From Kutzneria viridogrisea (GTDB lineage Bacteria > Actinomycetota > Actinomycetes > Mycobacteriales > Pseudonocardiaceae): 64,000 nucleotides of DNA. This document shows, piece by piece, positions 47,130 through 55,998 of this stretch. The position numbers and the translations under genes are program-made. The stretch's first letter is position 1. Each line of letters opens with the position of its first letter. The notes beneath the pieces were generated by a model. It searched no databases. It saw only the letters and a program-made list of their open reading frames with translations, and was not told where the DNA came from. Where the stretch lies: contig JACJID010000001.1 in NCBI GenBank assembly GCA_014138725.1, positions 310,001-374,000 of the forward strand, written 5' to 3'.

Positions 47130-48059
47130 ATGGCTCTGGATCCCGCAGTCGTGGAGCTGCTCGCCCGTACCGCCGCGCGGGCGCCGACCGGTCCGCTGTC
47201 GGCCGCCGAGATGCGCGCGGCCTTCGCCGCCGAGTGGCAGCGTCCCCGCGAGCTGGAGCCGGTCGGGTCCGTGACCGACCACGAGGTGCGCGGGCCCGGC
47301 GGGCCGATCCGCACCCGCGTGTACCTGCCGGAGACCGATCAGCCCGTACCGGCCTTCCTGTGGATCCACGGCGGGGGCTGGACCCTGGGCGCCGTGGAGG
47401 AGAACGAGGTCGCCTCCCGGGCGGTGTGCAACGCGGCGCGGGTGGCCGTGGTCGCGATGGACTACCGGCTCGCCCCGGAGCACCCGTACCCGGCGGCGCC
47501 CGAGGACTGCTACGCCGTGCTGGAGTGGTTGGCCGCGGGCGGGGCCGGTCCGCTGGTGGACCCGAGCAGGCCGGTGGTCGGCGGGGAGAGCGCGGGCGGC
47601 AACCTGTCCACTGTGGTCGCACTGATGAGCAGGGACCGCGGTGGGCCGGAACTGGCGGGTCAGGTGCTGATCTGCCCGGTGTTCGGCCACCCCGACGACG
47701 GCTACGAGTCGTACCGGAGCTGCGCCGAGGGATACGGCATGAGCGCGGGCGCGATGCGGTTCTTCTTCGACCAGTACGTCGGCGACCCGGCGCAGCTGGA
47801 CGAACCGTACCTGTTGCCGTTGCGCGCCAAGGACCTGAGCGGACTGCCCCGCGCGCTGGTGCTGACCGCGGAGTACGACGTGCTGCGCGACGAGGGGGAG
47901 GAGTTCGCCAGGCGGCTGGTCGCGGCCGGGACGCGGGTGGAGCTGAGCCGGTACAAGGGGCAGATCCACGGGTTCTACGGGCTCTACACCGACCTGCCCG
48001 CCTCGCCGCGGTCACACGCCCACGTGGCCGAGTTCCTGCGCACCGTCAGGGGCGGGTGA
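47130..48059 (+). CDS. Alpha/beta-hydrolase, HSL-family esterase
   Basis: 309 aa. HGGGW oxyanion motif (WIHGGGWTLG), nucleophile GGESAGGNLS, acid in TAEYDVLRDEGE and His in GQIHGFYGLY: the complete hormone-sensitive-lipase-family set. ATG 47130 follows the methyltransferase stop by 1 nt. The 3' end overlaps the convergent TetR gene by 14 nt. Probably an esterase for a pathway substrate. Confidence 0.88.
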   Translation: MALDPAVVELLARTAARAPTGPLSAAEMRAAFAAEWQRPRELEPVGSVTDHEVRGPGGPIRTRVYLPETDQPVPAFLWIHGGGWTLGAVEENEVASRAVCNAARVAVVAMDYRLAPEHPYPAAPEDCYAVLEWLAAGGAGPLVDPSRPVVGGESAGGNLSTVVALMSRDRGGPELAGQVLICPVFGHPDDGYESYRSCAEGYGMSAGAMRFFFDQYVGDPAQLDEPYLLPLRAKDLSGLPRALVLTAEYDVLRDEGEEFARRLVAAGTRVELSRYKGQIHGFYGLYTDLPASPRSHAHVAEFLRTVRGG

Positions 48060-48633
48060 TCCGGTCCAGGAAGGACTCGATGTGCTGGTGTCGCAGCGCC
48101 ACCGTGGAGAACTCGGCACCGACCAGGCTCATCACGTTGGCGCCAGCGGTGAGCAGCACGATCTCGTCCACCAGTTGCTCGTCCGGCAGGGCCGTGCGGA
48201 TGTCCCCGTCCTCACGGCCCTCCGCGATGAACCGGTGCAGGACGCCGCGCCAGAACCGCAGGTGCTCCAGGTACTTCTCGTGCAGCTTGGCGTCGGACAG
48301 GGCCAGCTGCCAGAACGCCAGCAGGACCCGGCCCGCGGTGATGCGGGGCGGGTCCAGCGGCATGACCGCGGTGTAGATCTCGCGCAGCGCGGCCAGCCCG
48401 CGCAGCCCCGCCAGGTTCACGTACTCGGCCATCATGCCCAGCGCACGCTCGTAGGTGGCCTCGATGATTTCTTCCTTGCTGGCGAAGTAGTGCTTGAGCG
48501 CCCCGTTGGCGAAGCCCGCCGCCGCGGCGATCTCGCGCATGGTGGCCGCCTCGACGCCGCCCTCGGTGATCAGGCGCCACGTGACGTCGATGATGTGGCC
48601 GCGCCGCTGCTCGTGGTCGATGATCTTGGGCAT
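48046..48633 (-). CDS. TetR-family repressor
   Basis: 195 aa. N-terminal TetR HTH (ATMREIAAAAGFANGALKHY, then FASKEEIIEATYERAL), and a C-terminal helical ligand domain resembling the BetI-like type. A variant of the TCTACG-NN-CGTAGA palindrome lies 24 bp upstream of its start (48657-48670), as expected of an autoregulated repressor. The same motif at the three divergent promoter regions to the left suggests it controls those genes. The ligand is unknown. Confidence 0.88.
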   Translation of the reverse strand: MPKIIDHEQRRGHIIDVTWRLITEGGVEAATMREIAAAAGFANGALKHYFASKEEIIEATYERALGMMAEYVNLAGLRGLAALREIYTAVMPLDPPRITAGRVLLAFWQLALSDAKLHEKYLEHLRFWRGVLHRFIAEGREDGDIRTALPDEQLVDEIVLLTAGANVMSLVGAEFSTVALRHQHIESFLDRITRP

Positions 48634-48656
48634 CGGTCGCCTCCCGCGCTGGTGTG

Positions 48657-48670
48657 TCTACCAGTGTAGG
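48657..48670. promoter_or_regulatory. TetR-regulon operator D (autoregulatory)
   Basis: TCTACC-AG-TGTAGG between the tetR-type start and the stop of the upstream amidohydrolase gene. Both arms deviate by one or two bases from operator B. Confidence 0.6.
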
Positions 48671-48679
48671 AGAACGGAA

Positions 48680-50278
48680 TCAGTTCAGAGCGAACACGCG
48701 CCGCCCGGCGAACCAGGTCTGCGTCACAGTGGTCCGCGCCAGTTCCTGGGGAGTGCACCGGAACGGGTCGCGGTCCAGCACGGCGAAGTCCGCCGACTTG
48801 CCCGGGGCCAGCGAGCCGGTCACCTGGTCCAGTCCCATCGCCCGGGCCCCGTTCAGGGTGAACACCGCGATGGCCTCGGCCAGGGTGATCGCCTGCTCCG
48901 GCCACAGCGCTCCCGGCCACACCCCGCTGGGATCGCGCCTGCTGACCAGCCCCGCGATGCCCTCCCAGGCGTTGGGCGACTCGCTGACCGGCCAGTCCGA
49001 GCCGCCCGCCACCAGGGCCCCGCTGTCGATCAACGTTCGGTTCGGCTGCATGTGTGAGGCAAGCTCAGCGGGCAGCACCCCGGCTATCGCCGCCGGGATC
49101 ACGCCGGGCACCCACAGGTGCGGGGAGATGTCCGCGGCCACGTCCAGTTCGGCGAACCGGGGGATGTCCTCGGGGTGCACGAACTGCCCGTGCGCGATCT
49201 GGAAGCGGGCGGCCGTGTGCCCCTCGGCGCGGACTTGACCGATCGCGTCAAGGGCCGCGCGCACCGAGGCGTCCCCGGTGCAGTGGATCTTCGCGGACAG
49301 CCCGGAGCGCAGCCAGCCCGCGAGTTCGGCCACGCTCATGGTGGTGGCGCCCCGGAAGCACGGGCCGTGCGCCTCGTCGGGCAGGTAGGGCTCGAGGAAG
49401 GCCGCCGTGCGGGTCGGTGGCACCCCGTCCAGGAACACCTTGACGAAGTCCGGCCGGTGGTGCGTGCTGCGGTAGCGCTCGCCCAGTTCCAGCAGCTCGC
49501 GGCCGACTGGATCGAATCCGAACACCGGGTCGTTGACCAGCATGCAGGACACCACCCAGGCGTCCAGCCCGCCCGCCTCGTCCAGCTCGTGCAGCGCGCG
49601 CAGGATGTCCACCGACACCCCGGCGTCCTGGAACGTGGTGACCCCGTGGGAGTGCAAGATGCTGATCGCGTGCCGGGAGGACTCCAGGTGCTGCCGTGGG
49701 GTGAGCGGCGGCGGCTTGGGCAGTGCCCCGGCAGCCTCCAGCAGCACCCCGGTCGGCGCCCCGGTGACCGGATCGCGCAAGATCACCCCGCCATCCGGGT
49801 CCGGCGTGTCAGTGGTGATGCCCGCCAGCTCCAGCGCCCGCGTGCTGGCCCACCGGTTGTGCCTGCTGTCGTCGGTGAGCAGCACCGGACGGCCGCCCGC
49901 CGCCGCGTCCAGCGCGTGCCGGGCCGCCACCGTGCACAGCTCGTCCACCAGGGTGGAGGCCCACGCCCCGCCCACCACCCACTCGTCCGGGCCCAGCTCC
50001 GCCGACCAGGCGCGGACCGCCGCCAGGATCTGCCGCAGCCCGAACTCGGCGCCGAAGCTCAGCTCGAACAGGGCCGCCCGCCCCGCCATGGCGTGGTGGT
50101 TGTGCACGTCGACCAGGCCCGGCACGACGAACGCCCCGCCCAGGTCGACCACCTCGGTGTCCGGCCCGCGCTCGGGCTCGACCAGCACCCCGCCGGTCAC
50201 GGCCAGCTCGGTGCGCCAGGGCGTGGCCTCGTCCACGGTGTAGACCCTGGCGTTGGTGAGGATCAGCTCCGCTGGCAC
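48680..50278 (-). CDS. Amidohydrolase family protein (YtcJ-like)
   Basis: 532 aa. ILTNARVYTVDEATPW opening, VVPGLVDVHNHHAMAG metal site, VKVFLDGVPPTRTA, KIHCTGDASVRAAL, IAHGQFVHPEDIP and GGSDWPV, together the YtcJ/AmdHD3 set. GTG 50278 follows the MoaF-like gene by 3 nt, so they form an operon running toward tetR. It is distinct from the amidohydrolase at 37118, with which it shares only family motifs. Confidence 0.87.
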   Translation of the reverse strand: MPAELILTNARVYTVDEATPWRTELAVTGGVLVEPERGPDTEVVDLGGAFVVPGLVDVHNHHAMAGRAALFELSFGAEFGLRQILAAVRAWSAELGPDEWVVGGAWASTLVDELCTVAARHALDAAAGGRPVLLTDDSRHNRWASTRALELAGITTDTPDPDGGVILRDPVTGAPTGVLLEAAGALPKPPPLTPRQHLESSRHAISILHSHGVTTFQDAGVSVDILRALHELDEAGGLDAWVVSCMLVNDPVFGFDPVGRELLELGERYRSTHHRPDFVKVFLDGVPPTRTAAFLEPYLPDEAHGPCFRGATTMSVAELAGWLRSGLSAKIHCTGDASVRAALDAIGQVRAEGHTAARFQIAHGQFVHPEDIPRFAELDVAADISPHLWVPGVIPAAIAGVLPAELASHMQPNRTLIDSGALVAGGSDWPVSESPNAWEGIAGLVSRRDPSGVWPGALWPEQAITLAEAIAVFTLNGARAMGLDQVTGSLAPGKSADFAVLDRDPFRCTPQELARTTVTQTWFAGRRVFALN

Positions 50279-50281
50279 GGC

Positions 50282-50998
50282 TCACGCCCCGGCCGGGTAC
50301 ACGGTGGTGCTCAGCAGCTGCCCGTACGCGCCGAAGGTGAAGTGCGTCGGTACTTGACCGGACTCGTCAAGTCCGAACAGTGCCCCGTGTGAGCGCATCC
50401 GCCCCGCGTCGCGGTGATCGGCCACGGTGACCGCCGCGCAGGGGATCACCTTCTCCCGCCAGGCGAACACGTAGATGCCCGGCCGCAACTCGTAGGTGGT
50501 CTGCTCGTCGGTGTCGGCCAGCCCCCGCTCCGGCCCGGCCAGGCAGTGCCAGGTGTACCAGTGCTCGGTCAGGTAGACGTGCTCATAGGCGTGCGCCTGG
50601 CTGTACACCCAGCGAACCCGCCTGCCCAGCAGGGCCGTGCTCGGCGCGGGCGCCGAGCCCCGTGTCACGATGCCTTCGATCAATGCGGGCCGGAACCGTT
50701 GGGACACACGGGGTGTGCCCGCGCCGATCGTGCTCTCCACGAGCAGCGCGCGACCGGTGTGCAGGTCCAGGAACAGCGAGCTCGCCTGCGTGCCCTGGTG
50801 GGCCTGCACGTAGTACAGGTCCTCGTCCACCAGCCAGGTGTCGGCCGGTTCACGCCACTGCACGGTGCCGCCGTCCGCACAGTGCAGCACGAACGCGCGC
50901 CCGTGCAGGTCGTCCACAGTGGGCGCCCGGTTGGCGTCGAAACCGGGGGCGAGCCCGTCCAGGGGCAGCCAGGTCGAGGTGTCCGACAGGTCCGTCAT
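50282..50998 (-). CDS. MoaF-like protein
   Basis: 238 aa, resembling MoaF (PF10703 and its C-terminal domain): ADTWLVDEDLYYVQ, VYSQAHAYEHVYLTEHWYTW, CLAGPERG, YVFAWREKVIPCAAV. Despite database names mentioning molybdenum cofactor, MoaF takes its name from the Klebsiella monoamine (moaEF) region; its biochemical role is not established. A second family member is at 57565. Divergent from two SDR genes, a pairing that recalls moaE-moaF. Confidence 0.8.
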   Translation of the reverse strand: MTDLSDTSTWLPLDGLAPGFDANRAPTVDDLHGRAFVLHCADGGTVQWREPADTWLVDEDLYYVQAHQGTQASSLFLDLHTGRALLVESTIGAGTPRVSQRFRPALIEGIVTRGSAPAPSTALLGRRVRWVYSQAHAYEHVYLTEHWYTWHCLAGPERGLADTDEQTTYELRPGIYVFAWREKVIPCAAVTVADHRDAGRMRSHGALFGLDESGQVPTHFTFGAYGQLLSTTVYPAGA

Positions 50999-51098
50999 GC
51001 CGCCAGTCTCGGCAGCGCGCCCCGTCCGGCGGTACCCGTCGTGCGGGCCTGGTCAACAAGGATGCGCTGGCAGCCAACCGGTTCCGCCGCGCCGCCCG

Positions 51099-51113
51099 CA
51101 GGATGGCGGCATG
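51099..51113 (+). promoter_or_regulatory. -10-like box before SDR start
   Basis: CAGGAT (51099-51104) lies 6 nt before ATG 51111 with no Shine-Dalgarno, again a leaderless geometry. Weaker than the other examples. Confidence 0.3.
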
Positions 51114-51815
51114 TGGCTCGGGCTGGCGGGAAGATCAGTGCTCGTGACCGGTGCGGCCTCGGGCATCGGGTTGGCCTGCGCGCAGGCCCTGCTCGCCGAG
51201 GGCGCGCGGGTCGGCACGATCGACCTCGCCGATCCCGCGACCGTGCAAGCCGATGTCACCGACGAGCAGCAGCTCGCGAGCGCGGTGGACACGATCGCCC
51301 AGCGGCTCGGCGGCATCGACGTTGTCGTGGGCTGCGCGGGCATCTCCGGCCCGGTCGGCACCCCGCTGGAGCAGACCGGGCTCGCCGAGTTCACCCAGGT
51401 GCTCGCGGTGAACGTCACCGGGCAGTTCCTGCTGGTCAAGCACGCCCTGCCCTGGCTGCGCCGCGCAGTGGACCCGGCCGTGGTGCTGCTCGCCAGCGAC
51501 TCGGCCTTCGTGTCGGCGCCCGGCATGGCCCCGTACTGCGCGTCCAAGGGCGCCGTGGTCGCGCTGACCCGTGCCCTGGCCGTCGAACTGGACGGTGTGC
51601 GGGTCAACTGCGTGTGCCCGTCGATCGTGGACACGCCAATGGCGCGCGCCGACCTGGGCGACACCGCGCTGGACACCGCCGAGTTCCCGGTGCAGGCGGC
51701 CCAGGACGTGGCCGCGCACGTGCTGTACCTGGCCTCCGCGCGGTCCCGCACCGTCAACGGCCAAGCCGTGCTGGCCGACTTCGGCTGGTCCGCGCGGTCG
51801 AACTTCCCGGCGTGA
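51111..51815 (+). CDS. Short-chain dehydrogenase/reductase
   Basis: 234 aa SDR. TGAASGIGLACAQ cofactor loop, Asp after beta2 (TIDLADP, NAD preference), GCAGISG in place of NNAG, Ser in LLASDSAFVS, and YCASK. The C-terminus NGQAVLADFGWS replaces the usual VDGG. Start ATG 51111 is just before the first strand. It precedes another SDR by 13 nt. Confidence 0.88.
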   Translation: MWLGLAGRSVLVTGAASGIGLACAQALLAEGARVGTIDLADPATVQADVTDEQQLASAVDTIAQRLGGIDVVVGCAGISGPVGTPLEQTGLAEFTQVLAVNVTGQFLLVKHALPWLRRAVDPAVVLLASDSAFVSAPGMAPYCASKGAVVALTRALAVELDGVRVNCVCPSIVDTPMARADLGDTALDTAEFPVQAAQDVAAHVLYLASARSRTVNGQAVLADFGWSARSNFPA

Positions 51816-51828
51816 GAGAGGACTGAGG

Positions 51829-52626
51829 GTGAGCAAGAACAGGGTGGTGGCGATCACCGGTGGCGGCACGGGCATCGGCGCGGCGGTGGCGCAGCGCTAC
51901 GCCGCCGAGGGCGCGCAGGTCGTGGTGCTCGGTCGGCGCCGTGAGCCGCTGGCGGAGGTGGCCGCGAGGACCGGGGCACACGTGATCACCTGTGACGCCT
52001 CCGCCAGCGACCAGGTGCGGGCCGCGATCGACGAGGTGCTCGACCGGTACGGGCGGCTGGACGTGGCGGTGGCCAACGCGGGCGGGCACGGGCTGTCCTC
52101 GGTCACCGGCACGGAGGACGAGGCCTGGCGGCTCGCCATGCAGTCCAATTTGGACAGTGCTTTCGTGTTCTGCCGCGCCGCACTGCCCGAACTGGTGCTG
52201 ACCGGCGGCCAGGTGGTGGTCGTGTCCTCGCTGGCGGGCCTGTTCGCTGGGCCGAACGTCGCGGGCTACACCGTGGCCAAGCACGCGCTGATCGGGCTGA
52301 CCCGCAGCATCGCGCGGGACTACGGGCCGCAGGGCGTGCGCGCCAACGCCGTGTGCCCCGGCTGGGTGCGCACCCCGATGGCCGACGGGGAGATGGCCCA
52401 GTTCGCCGAGGCCGCGGGCTTCACCGGCGGCCACGAGGAGGGCTATCGGCGGGTCACGGCCGAGGTGCCGCTGCGCCGCGCCGCCGAACCCGAGGAGATC
52501 GCCAACATCGTGTGGTTCCTGGGCTCGGACCAGTCCTCGTACATCACCGGCGCGGTGCTCGTGGCCGACGGCGGCGCCCACGCCGTGGACCTGCCCACCC
52601 TCGCCTTCGAACGCGCCGGCATGTAA
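51829..52626 (+). CDS. Short-chain dehydrogenase/reductase
   Basis: 265 aa SDR. TGGGTGIGAAVAQRY, an Arg pair after beta2 (VVLGRRRE, NADP preference), ANAGGHG, SSLAG with catalytic Ser, YTVAK, and VADGGAH near the end. GTG 51829. With the preceding NAD-type SDR it may interconvert keto and hydroxy intermediates. The array/hairpin region starts immediately after its stop. Confidence 0.9.
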   Translation: MSKNRVVAITGGGTGIGAAVAQRYAAEGAQVVVLGRRREPLAEVAARTGAHVITCDASASDQVRAAIDEVLDRYGRLDVAVANAGGHGLSSVTGTEDEAWRLAMQSNLDSAFVFCRAALPELVLTGGQVVVVSSLAGLFAGPNVAGYTVAKHALIGLTRSIARDYGPQGVRANAVCPGWVRTPMADGEMAQFAEAAGFTGGHEEGYRRVTAEVPLRRAAEPEEIANIVWFLGSDQSSYITGAVLVADGGAHAVDLPTLAFERAGM

Positions 52627-52628
52627 CC

Positions 52629-52762
52629 GCGAGTCCCGCTCAGCCGACGCCGAATCCCGCCCAGCGGGCGTCGGCGCCCCACCGCTGAGCGGGATTCGCG
52701 CGACTGTGGGCGGGACTCGCGTGCTGGAGAACGGGACTCGCGTGCGCCTCAGCGGGACTCGC
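52629..52762. repeat. Inverted 21-bp repeat array with central hairpin
   Basis: Four direct cores (GGGATTCGC 52691; GGGACTCGC 52712, 52733, 52754) in exact 21-bp steps face two inverted cores (GCGAGTCCC 52629; CCGAATCCC 52650), also 21 bp apart. Between them GCCGACGCC (52643-52651) and GGCGTCGGC (52667-52675) form a 9-bp stem that may terminate both converging operons. The last direct core lies inside the LivF coding end. Confidence 0.8.
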
Positions 52763-53447
52763 CGAGGTAGGCGGTGTGCAGGGTGGCGGGGGAGGCGAGC
52801 AGGTCGGGGGCGGGGCCCTGGTGCGTCACACGGCCGGAGGACACGACCACGGCGTCCTGCGCGATGCCCAGTGCGAGGTGGGTGAACTGCTCCACGAGCA
52901 GGATCGCCGCGCCCTCGGCCGCGAACCGGCTGACCACCGGCAGCAGGCGGGTGAACACCACGGGGGCCAGTCCGAGCGACATCTCGTCGATCAGCAGGAA
53001 CGCCGGGTTCGCGGCGAAGGCCCGTGCCAGCACCACCATCTGCTGCTCGCCCCCGCTGAGCAGCGCCGCGGGCGAGTCGGCGCGCTTGGCCAGCTCGGGG
53101 AACAGCGCCAGCACCTGGTCCACCTGTTCGCCGGTGCGGGCGGTCAGCCGCAGGTTCTCCAGCACCGTGAGCCCGCCGAACACCGCGCGGCCCTGCTCGA
53201 TGTGGGCCAACCCGCGCCGGAACCGCCCCACCCTGGACTGCCGCGTGAGGTCGTGCGGTCCGATGTGGACAGACCCGGACGCGATCGGCAGCACCCCGGA
53301 GATCGCCTCCAGCAGGCTGGTCTTGCCCGCCCCGTTCGGCCCCACCAGCGCGGTGATCCGGCCCGGCACCAGTTCGAGGCTCACGTCCCGGATGACCGGG
53401 CCCGCACCCCGTGCCACCGTCACCCCGTTGACCCGCAAGGTGTTCAC
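52749..53447 (-). CDS. livF: Branched-chain amino acid-type ABC ATPase, LivF
   Basis: 232 aa. Walker A GPNGAGKTSLL, signature LLSGGEQQM, Walker B FLLIDEMSLGLAP and the H-loop replaced by LLVEQFTHLAL as in LivF. GTG 53447 overlaps the LivM-LivG stop by 4 nt. Its last residues (LGESR) are encoded by a unit of the 21-bp repeat array, giving a short tail after the usual AYLG ending. Confidence 0.92.
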   Translation of the reverse strand: MNTLRVNGVTVARGAGPVIRDVSLELVPGRITALVGPNGAGKTSLLEAISGVLPIASGSVHIGPHDLTRQSRVGRFRRGLAHIEQGRAVFGGLTVLENLRLTARTGEQVDQVLALFPELAKRADSPAALLSGGEQQMVVLARAFAANPAFLLIDEMSLGLAPVVFTRLLPVVSRFAAEGAAILLVEQFTHLALGIAQDAVVVSSGRVTHQGPAPDLLASPATLHTAYLGESR

Positions 53448-55141
53448 GCCAGCTCCGTTTCACCCATGTACGCCTTGAGCACCGCGGGATCGGCCAGCAC
53501 CTGGGCCTGCGGCCCGCTGGCCAGCACCCGGCCGAAGTCCAGCACGGTGATCGTGTCGCAGACGGCCCGCACCAGGTCCAGGTCGTGCTCCACCAGCAGC
53601 ACGGACACGCCGAACCGGGCGGGCACCTGGCGCAGCCGCCTGCCGAAGGCGAGGTGCTCCTCGTGCGGCAGGCCCGCCGCGGGCTCGTCCAGCAGCAGCA
53701 CCCTGGGTCGTGCCAGCAGGTGACCGACCACCTCCACGAGCCGCCGTGCGCCCACGTCCACGCGGGCCAGCGGCGTGTCAGCGGGCGGGCAGCCGAAGAA
53801 CGCCAACGCCTCGGCGATCTCCTCGCCCCGCAGGCGGCGTCGCGCCACGAACCGCACGTAGGCGGCCACGGTCAGGCCGGGCGGCACGCGGTCCTGCTGG
53901 AAGGTGCGGCGCAGGCTCAGCCGTGCCCGCCGGGTCGGGGCCAGACCCGCCAGCGAGCGGCCGTCCAGGGTCACCGAGCCCTCGGCGCGCGGCAGGAACC
54001 CGCTCAGCACGTCGATCAGCGTGGACTTGCCCGCCCCGTTCGGGCCGATCACCCCGAGCACCCCGTGTTCCGGCAGGTCCAGGTCCACATCGGACAGTGC
54101 GGTGACGTGTCCGAAGTGGACGCTGAGCCCGCGCACGGTGAGCACGGGCCCGCCGATCGGAACCGGTTCCGGGGCTGGCGGCACCTCGGCCGCCACGGGG
54201 GCGATTTCGTTCCCGGTGCGCCTGCGCAGCAGCAGACCCAGGTTGGTGCCGCTGGCCAGGGCCTGTACGCCGAACAGGCCGAAGACCACGAAGCCCCAGT
54301 CCTGCGGCACACCCCAGCGCTTGAGCAGTTCCGGCACGGCCACCCACAGCACGGCGCCGAACACCGCCATGTCGATCAGGTGCGCCCCGGACATGACCGC
54401 CAGCACGTACAGGGCCAGCGACTGGATCGTGGTGAAGCTGGCCGGGAACGCGAGGCCGACCTGCCCGGTGACCAGCCCGCCGCTGATGCCGCCCAGCGCC
54501 GCGCCGACCGCGAAGGCCGTGAGCTTGGACGTGCGCACGCTCGCCCCGGCCGCCGCCGTGGCGCGCTCGGAGAAGGCCACCGACTTCCACGCGCTGCCCC
54601 AACGACTCCGGTGCAGCAGGTGCACGGCCAGGCAGCACAGCACGAGCACGATCACGCAGAGCAGGAAGTAGGCGCGGTCCGAGGTGAACGGCCCAGGTCG
54701 TTGCACGGCAACGCCTTCCGTGGCGCCGGGGAACTGGATCTGCACCAGCGTGACGTCGGCCGCGGCGGCGAGCCCCAGCGTGACGACGGCCAGGTTGACG
54801 CCCCGCAGGCGCAGCGCGGGCAGGCCCACGACCAGACCGACCACGCCAGCGGCCAGGCCGCCGAGCAGCAGCCACACGAGGAAGCCACCGGGCGCGTCAA
54901 CCAGGTTGAGCGCGGAGACCACCCATGCGCCAACCGCGCCGAAAGTCAACTGGCACAGGGAGATCATGCCCGCACTGCCGGTGACCACCCCGAGCCCGAG
55001 GATCGCGACGCAGGCCACCACCGCGCTCATGCCGAGGTACACGAAGTACCCGGACAGGCCGACGCTCAGCCCCCAGCCCAGGACCAGCGCCAACACGGCG
55101 AGCAGCAGCGGCAGCGCGAACCTGCGGTCAACGCGCGGCAT
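53444..55141 (-). CDS. LivM permease fused to LivG ATPase
   Basis: 565 aa. Residues 1-310 form a LivM-type permease with about 8-10 membrane segments; residues 335-565 form a LivG-type ATPase with Walker A GPNGAGKST, Walker B RVLLLDEPAAGLP and H-loop LLVEHDLDLV. The ABC signature is degenerate: LSYGQ-type residues read VDVGA. Such fusions are known in actinobacterial Liv operons. The weak signature suggests that LivF supplies the main ATPase site. Confidence 0.9.
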   Translation of the reverse strand: MPRVDRRFALPLLLAVLALVLGWGLSVGLSGYFVYLGMSAVVACVAILGLGVVTGSAGMISLCQLTFGAVGAWVVSALNLVDAPGGFLVWLLLGGLAAGVVGLVVGLPALRLRGVNLAVVTLGLAAAADVTLVQIQFPGATEGVAVQRPGPFTSDRAYFLLCVIVLVLCCLAVHLLHRSRWGSAWKSVAFSERATAAAGASVRTSKLTAFAVGAALGGISGGLVTGQVGLAFPASFTTIQSLALYVLAVMSGAHLIDMAVFGAVLWVAVPELLKRWGVPQDWGFVVFGLFGVQALASGTNLGLLLRRRTGNEIAPVAAEVPPAPEPVPIGGPVLTVRGLSVHFGHVTALSDVDLDLPEHGVLGVIGPNGAGKSTLIDVLSGFLPRAEGSVTLDGRSLAGLAPTRRARLSLRRTFQQDRVPPGLTVAAYVRFVARRRLRGEEIAEALAFFGCPPADTPLARVDVGARRLVEVVGHLLARPRVLLLDEPAAGLPHEEHLAFGRRLRQVPARFGVSVLLVEHDLDLVRAVCDTITVLDFGRVLASGPQAQVLADPAVLKAYMGETELA

Positions 55142-55988
55142 CCCACACCTCCTTGCGCTGCGACCACAGCAGCAGGGCGACGATGAACAGCAGCGGCAGG
55201 AAGTACCGCACCAGCGACAGGTGGTCGGACTGCGCCACCGCGCCCTCGACTACACCCAGCACCAGCCCGCCGCCCACGGCCAGGTCCAGTCGGCGGAACC
55301 CACCGAGCAGCGCGGCGGCCGAGGCCGGTACCACCAGCATCGCCAGCGAGGTCGGGTCGTTGGACTGCGAGGGCGCCACGACCGAGATCGCCAGCGTGGC
55401 CACCAGCCCCGTGCCCGCCCACACCGCGATGCTCAACGGTTTCGCCGGTATGCCAAGCAGTTCCGCCGTCGTGGGCCGCTCCGACAGCGCGCGCAGCCGC
55501 ACGCCCACCGCCGTGCGGCCCAGCAGCAGGCGGCAGGCCAGCGCGACCAGTACCGCCAGCCCGACCGTCGCCACGGTGACCTGGCTGACCACCACGCCGC
55601 CCACCTGGAACGCGGGACCGGCCAGTACGGGCCGGAACGGCTGCGGCTTGTTGCCGAACAGGATGAAGGACAAGGAGATCAGCAGCAGCAACACCGCAGC
55701 GGTCACCGCGGAGCGGGTACCGGTGTCGGTCTCGGCCAGCCAGGTGCACACGATCCAGCCCAGCCCCGCGCTCAGCCCGGCGCCGAGCAGGATGCCGCCC
55801 AGCGTGGCGGCCCACTCCGGAAGTCCGGTGTGGACGACCAGCCACACGGCCAGGTAGCTGCCGACCATGCCGGTCGCGGCCTGCGCGAAGTTGACCACGC
55901 GGACCAGCCGGGACATCAGCGTCAGGCACACCGCCAGCACCGCGTACAGGCCACCGGCCGCCAGCCCGGCGAGCGCTCCTTGCAGCAT
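55128..55988 (-). CDS. livH: Branched-chain amino acid-type ABC permease, LivH
   Basis: 286 aa permease with about eight membrane segments. The N-terminal GLAAGGLYAVLAVCLTLM and VVNFAQAATGMVGSYLAVWL are the LivH signature. It overlaps the LivM-LivG gene by 14 nt and forms the channel with it. Confidence 0.92.
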   Translation of the reverse strand: MLQGALAGLAAGGLYAVLAVCLTLMSRLVRVVNFAQAATGMVGSYLAVWLVVHTGLPEWAATLGGILLGAGLSAGLGWIVCTWLAETDTGTRSAVTAAVLLLLISLSFILFGNKPQPFRPVLAGPAFQVGGVVVSQVTVATVGLAVLVALACRLLLGRTAVGVRLRALSERPTTAELLGIPAKPLSIAVWAGTGLVATLAISVVAPSQSNDPTSLAMLVVPASAAALLGGFRRLDLAVGGGLVLGVVEGAVAQSDHLSLVRYFLPLLFIVALLLWSQRKEVWDAAR

Positions 55989-55998
55989 CGCGGACTCC

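Noticed and set aside
50282-50998. Molybdenum cofactor synthesis function for the MoaF-like proteins
   Set aside because: No other molybdopterin gene is near, and the name derives from a monoamine-metabolism locus rather than from cofactor synthesis.
51000-51110. A shared AraC-type binding site between the SDR promoter and the MoaF-Liv promoter region (58318-58394)
   Set aside because: Only a short CAGCGC-like match could be found by eye, well within chance for GC-rich DNA.
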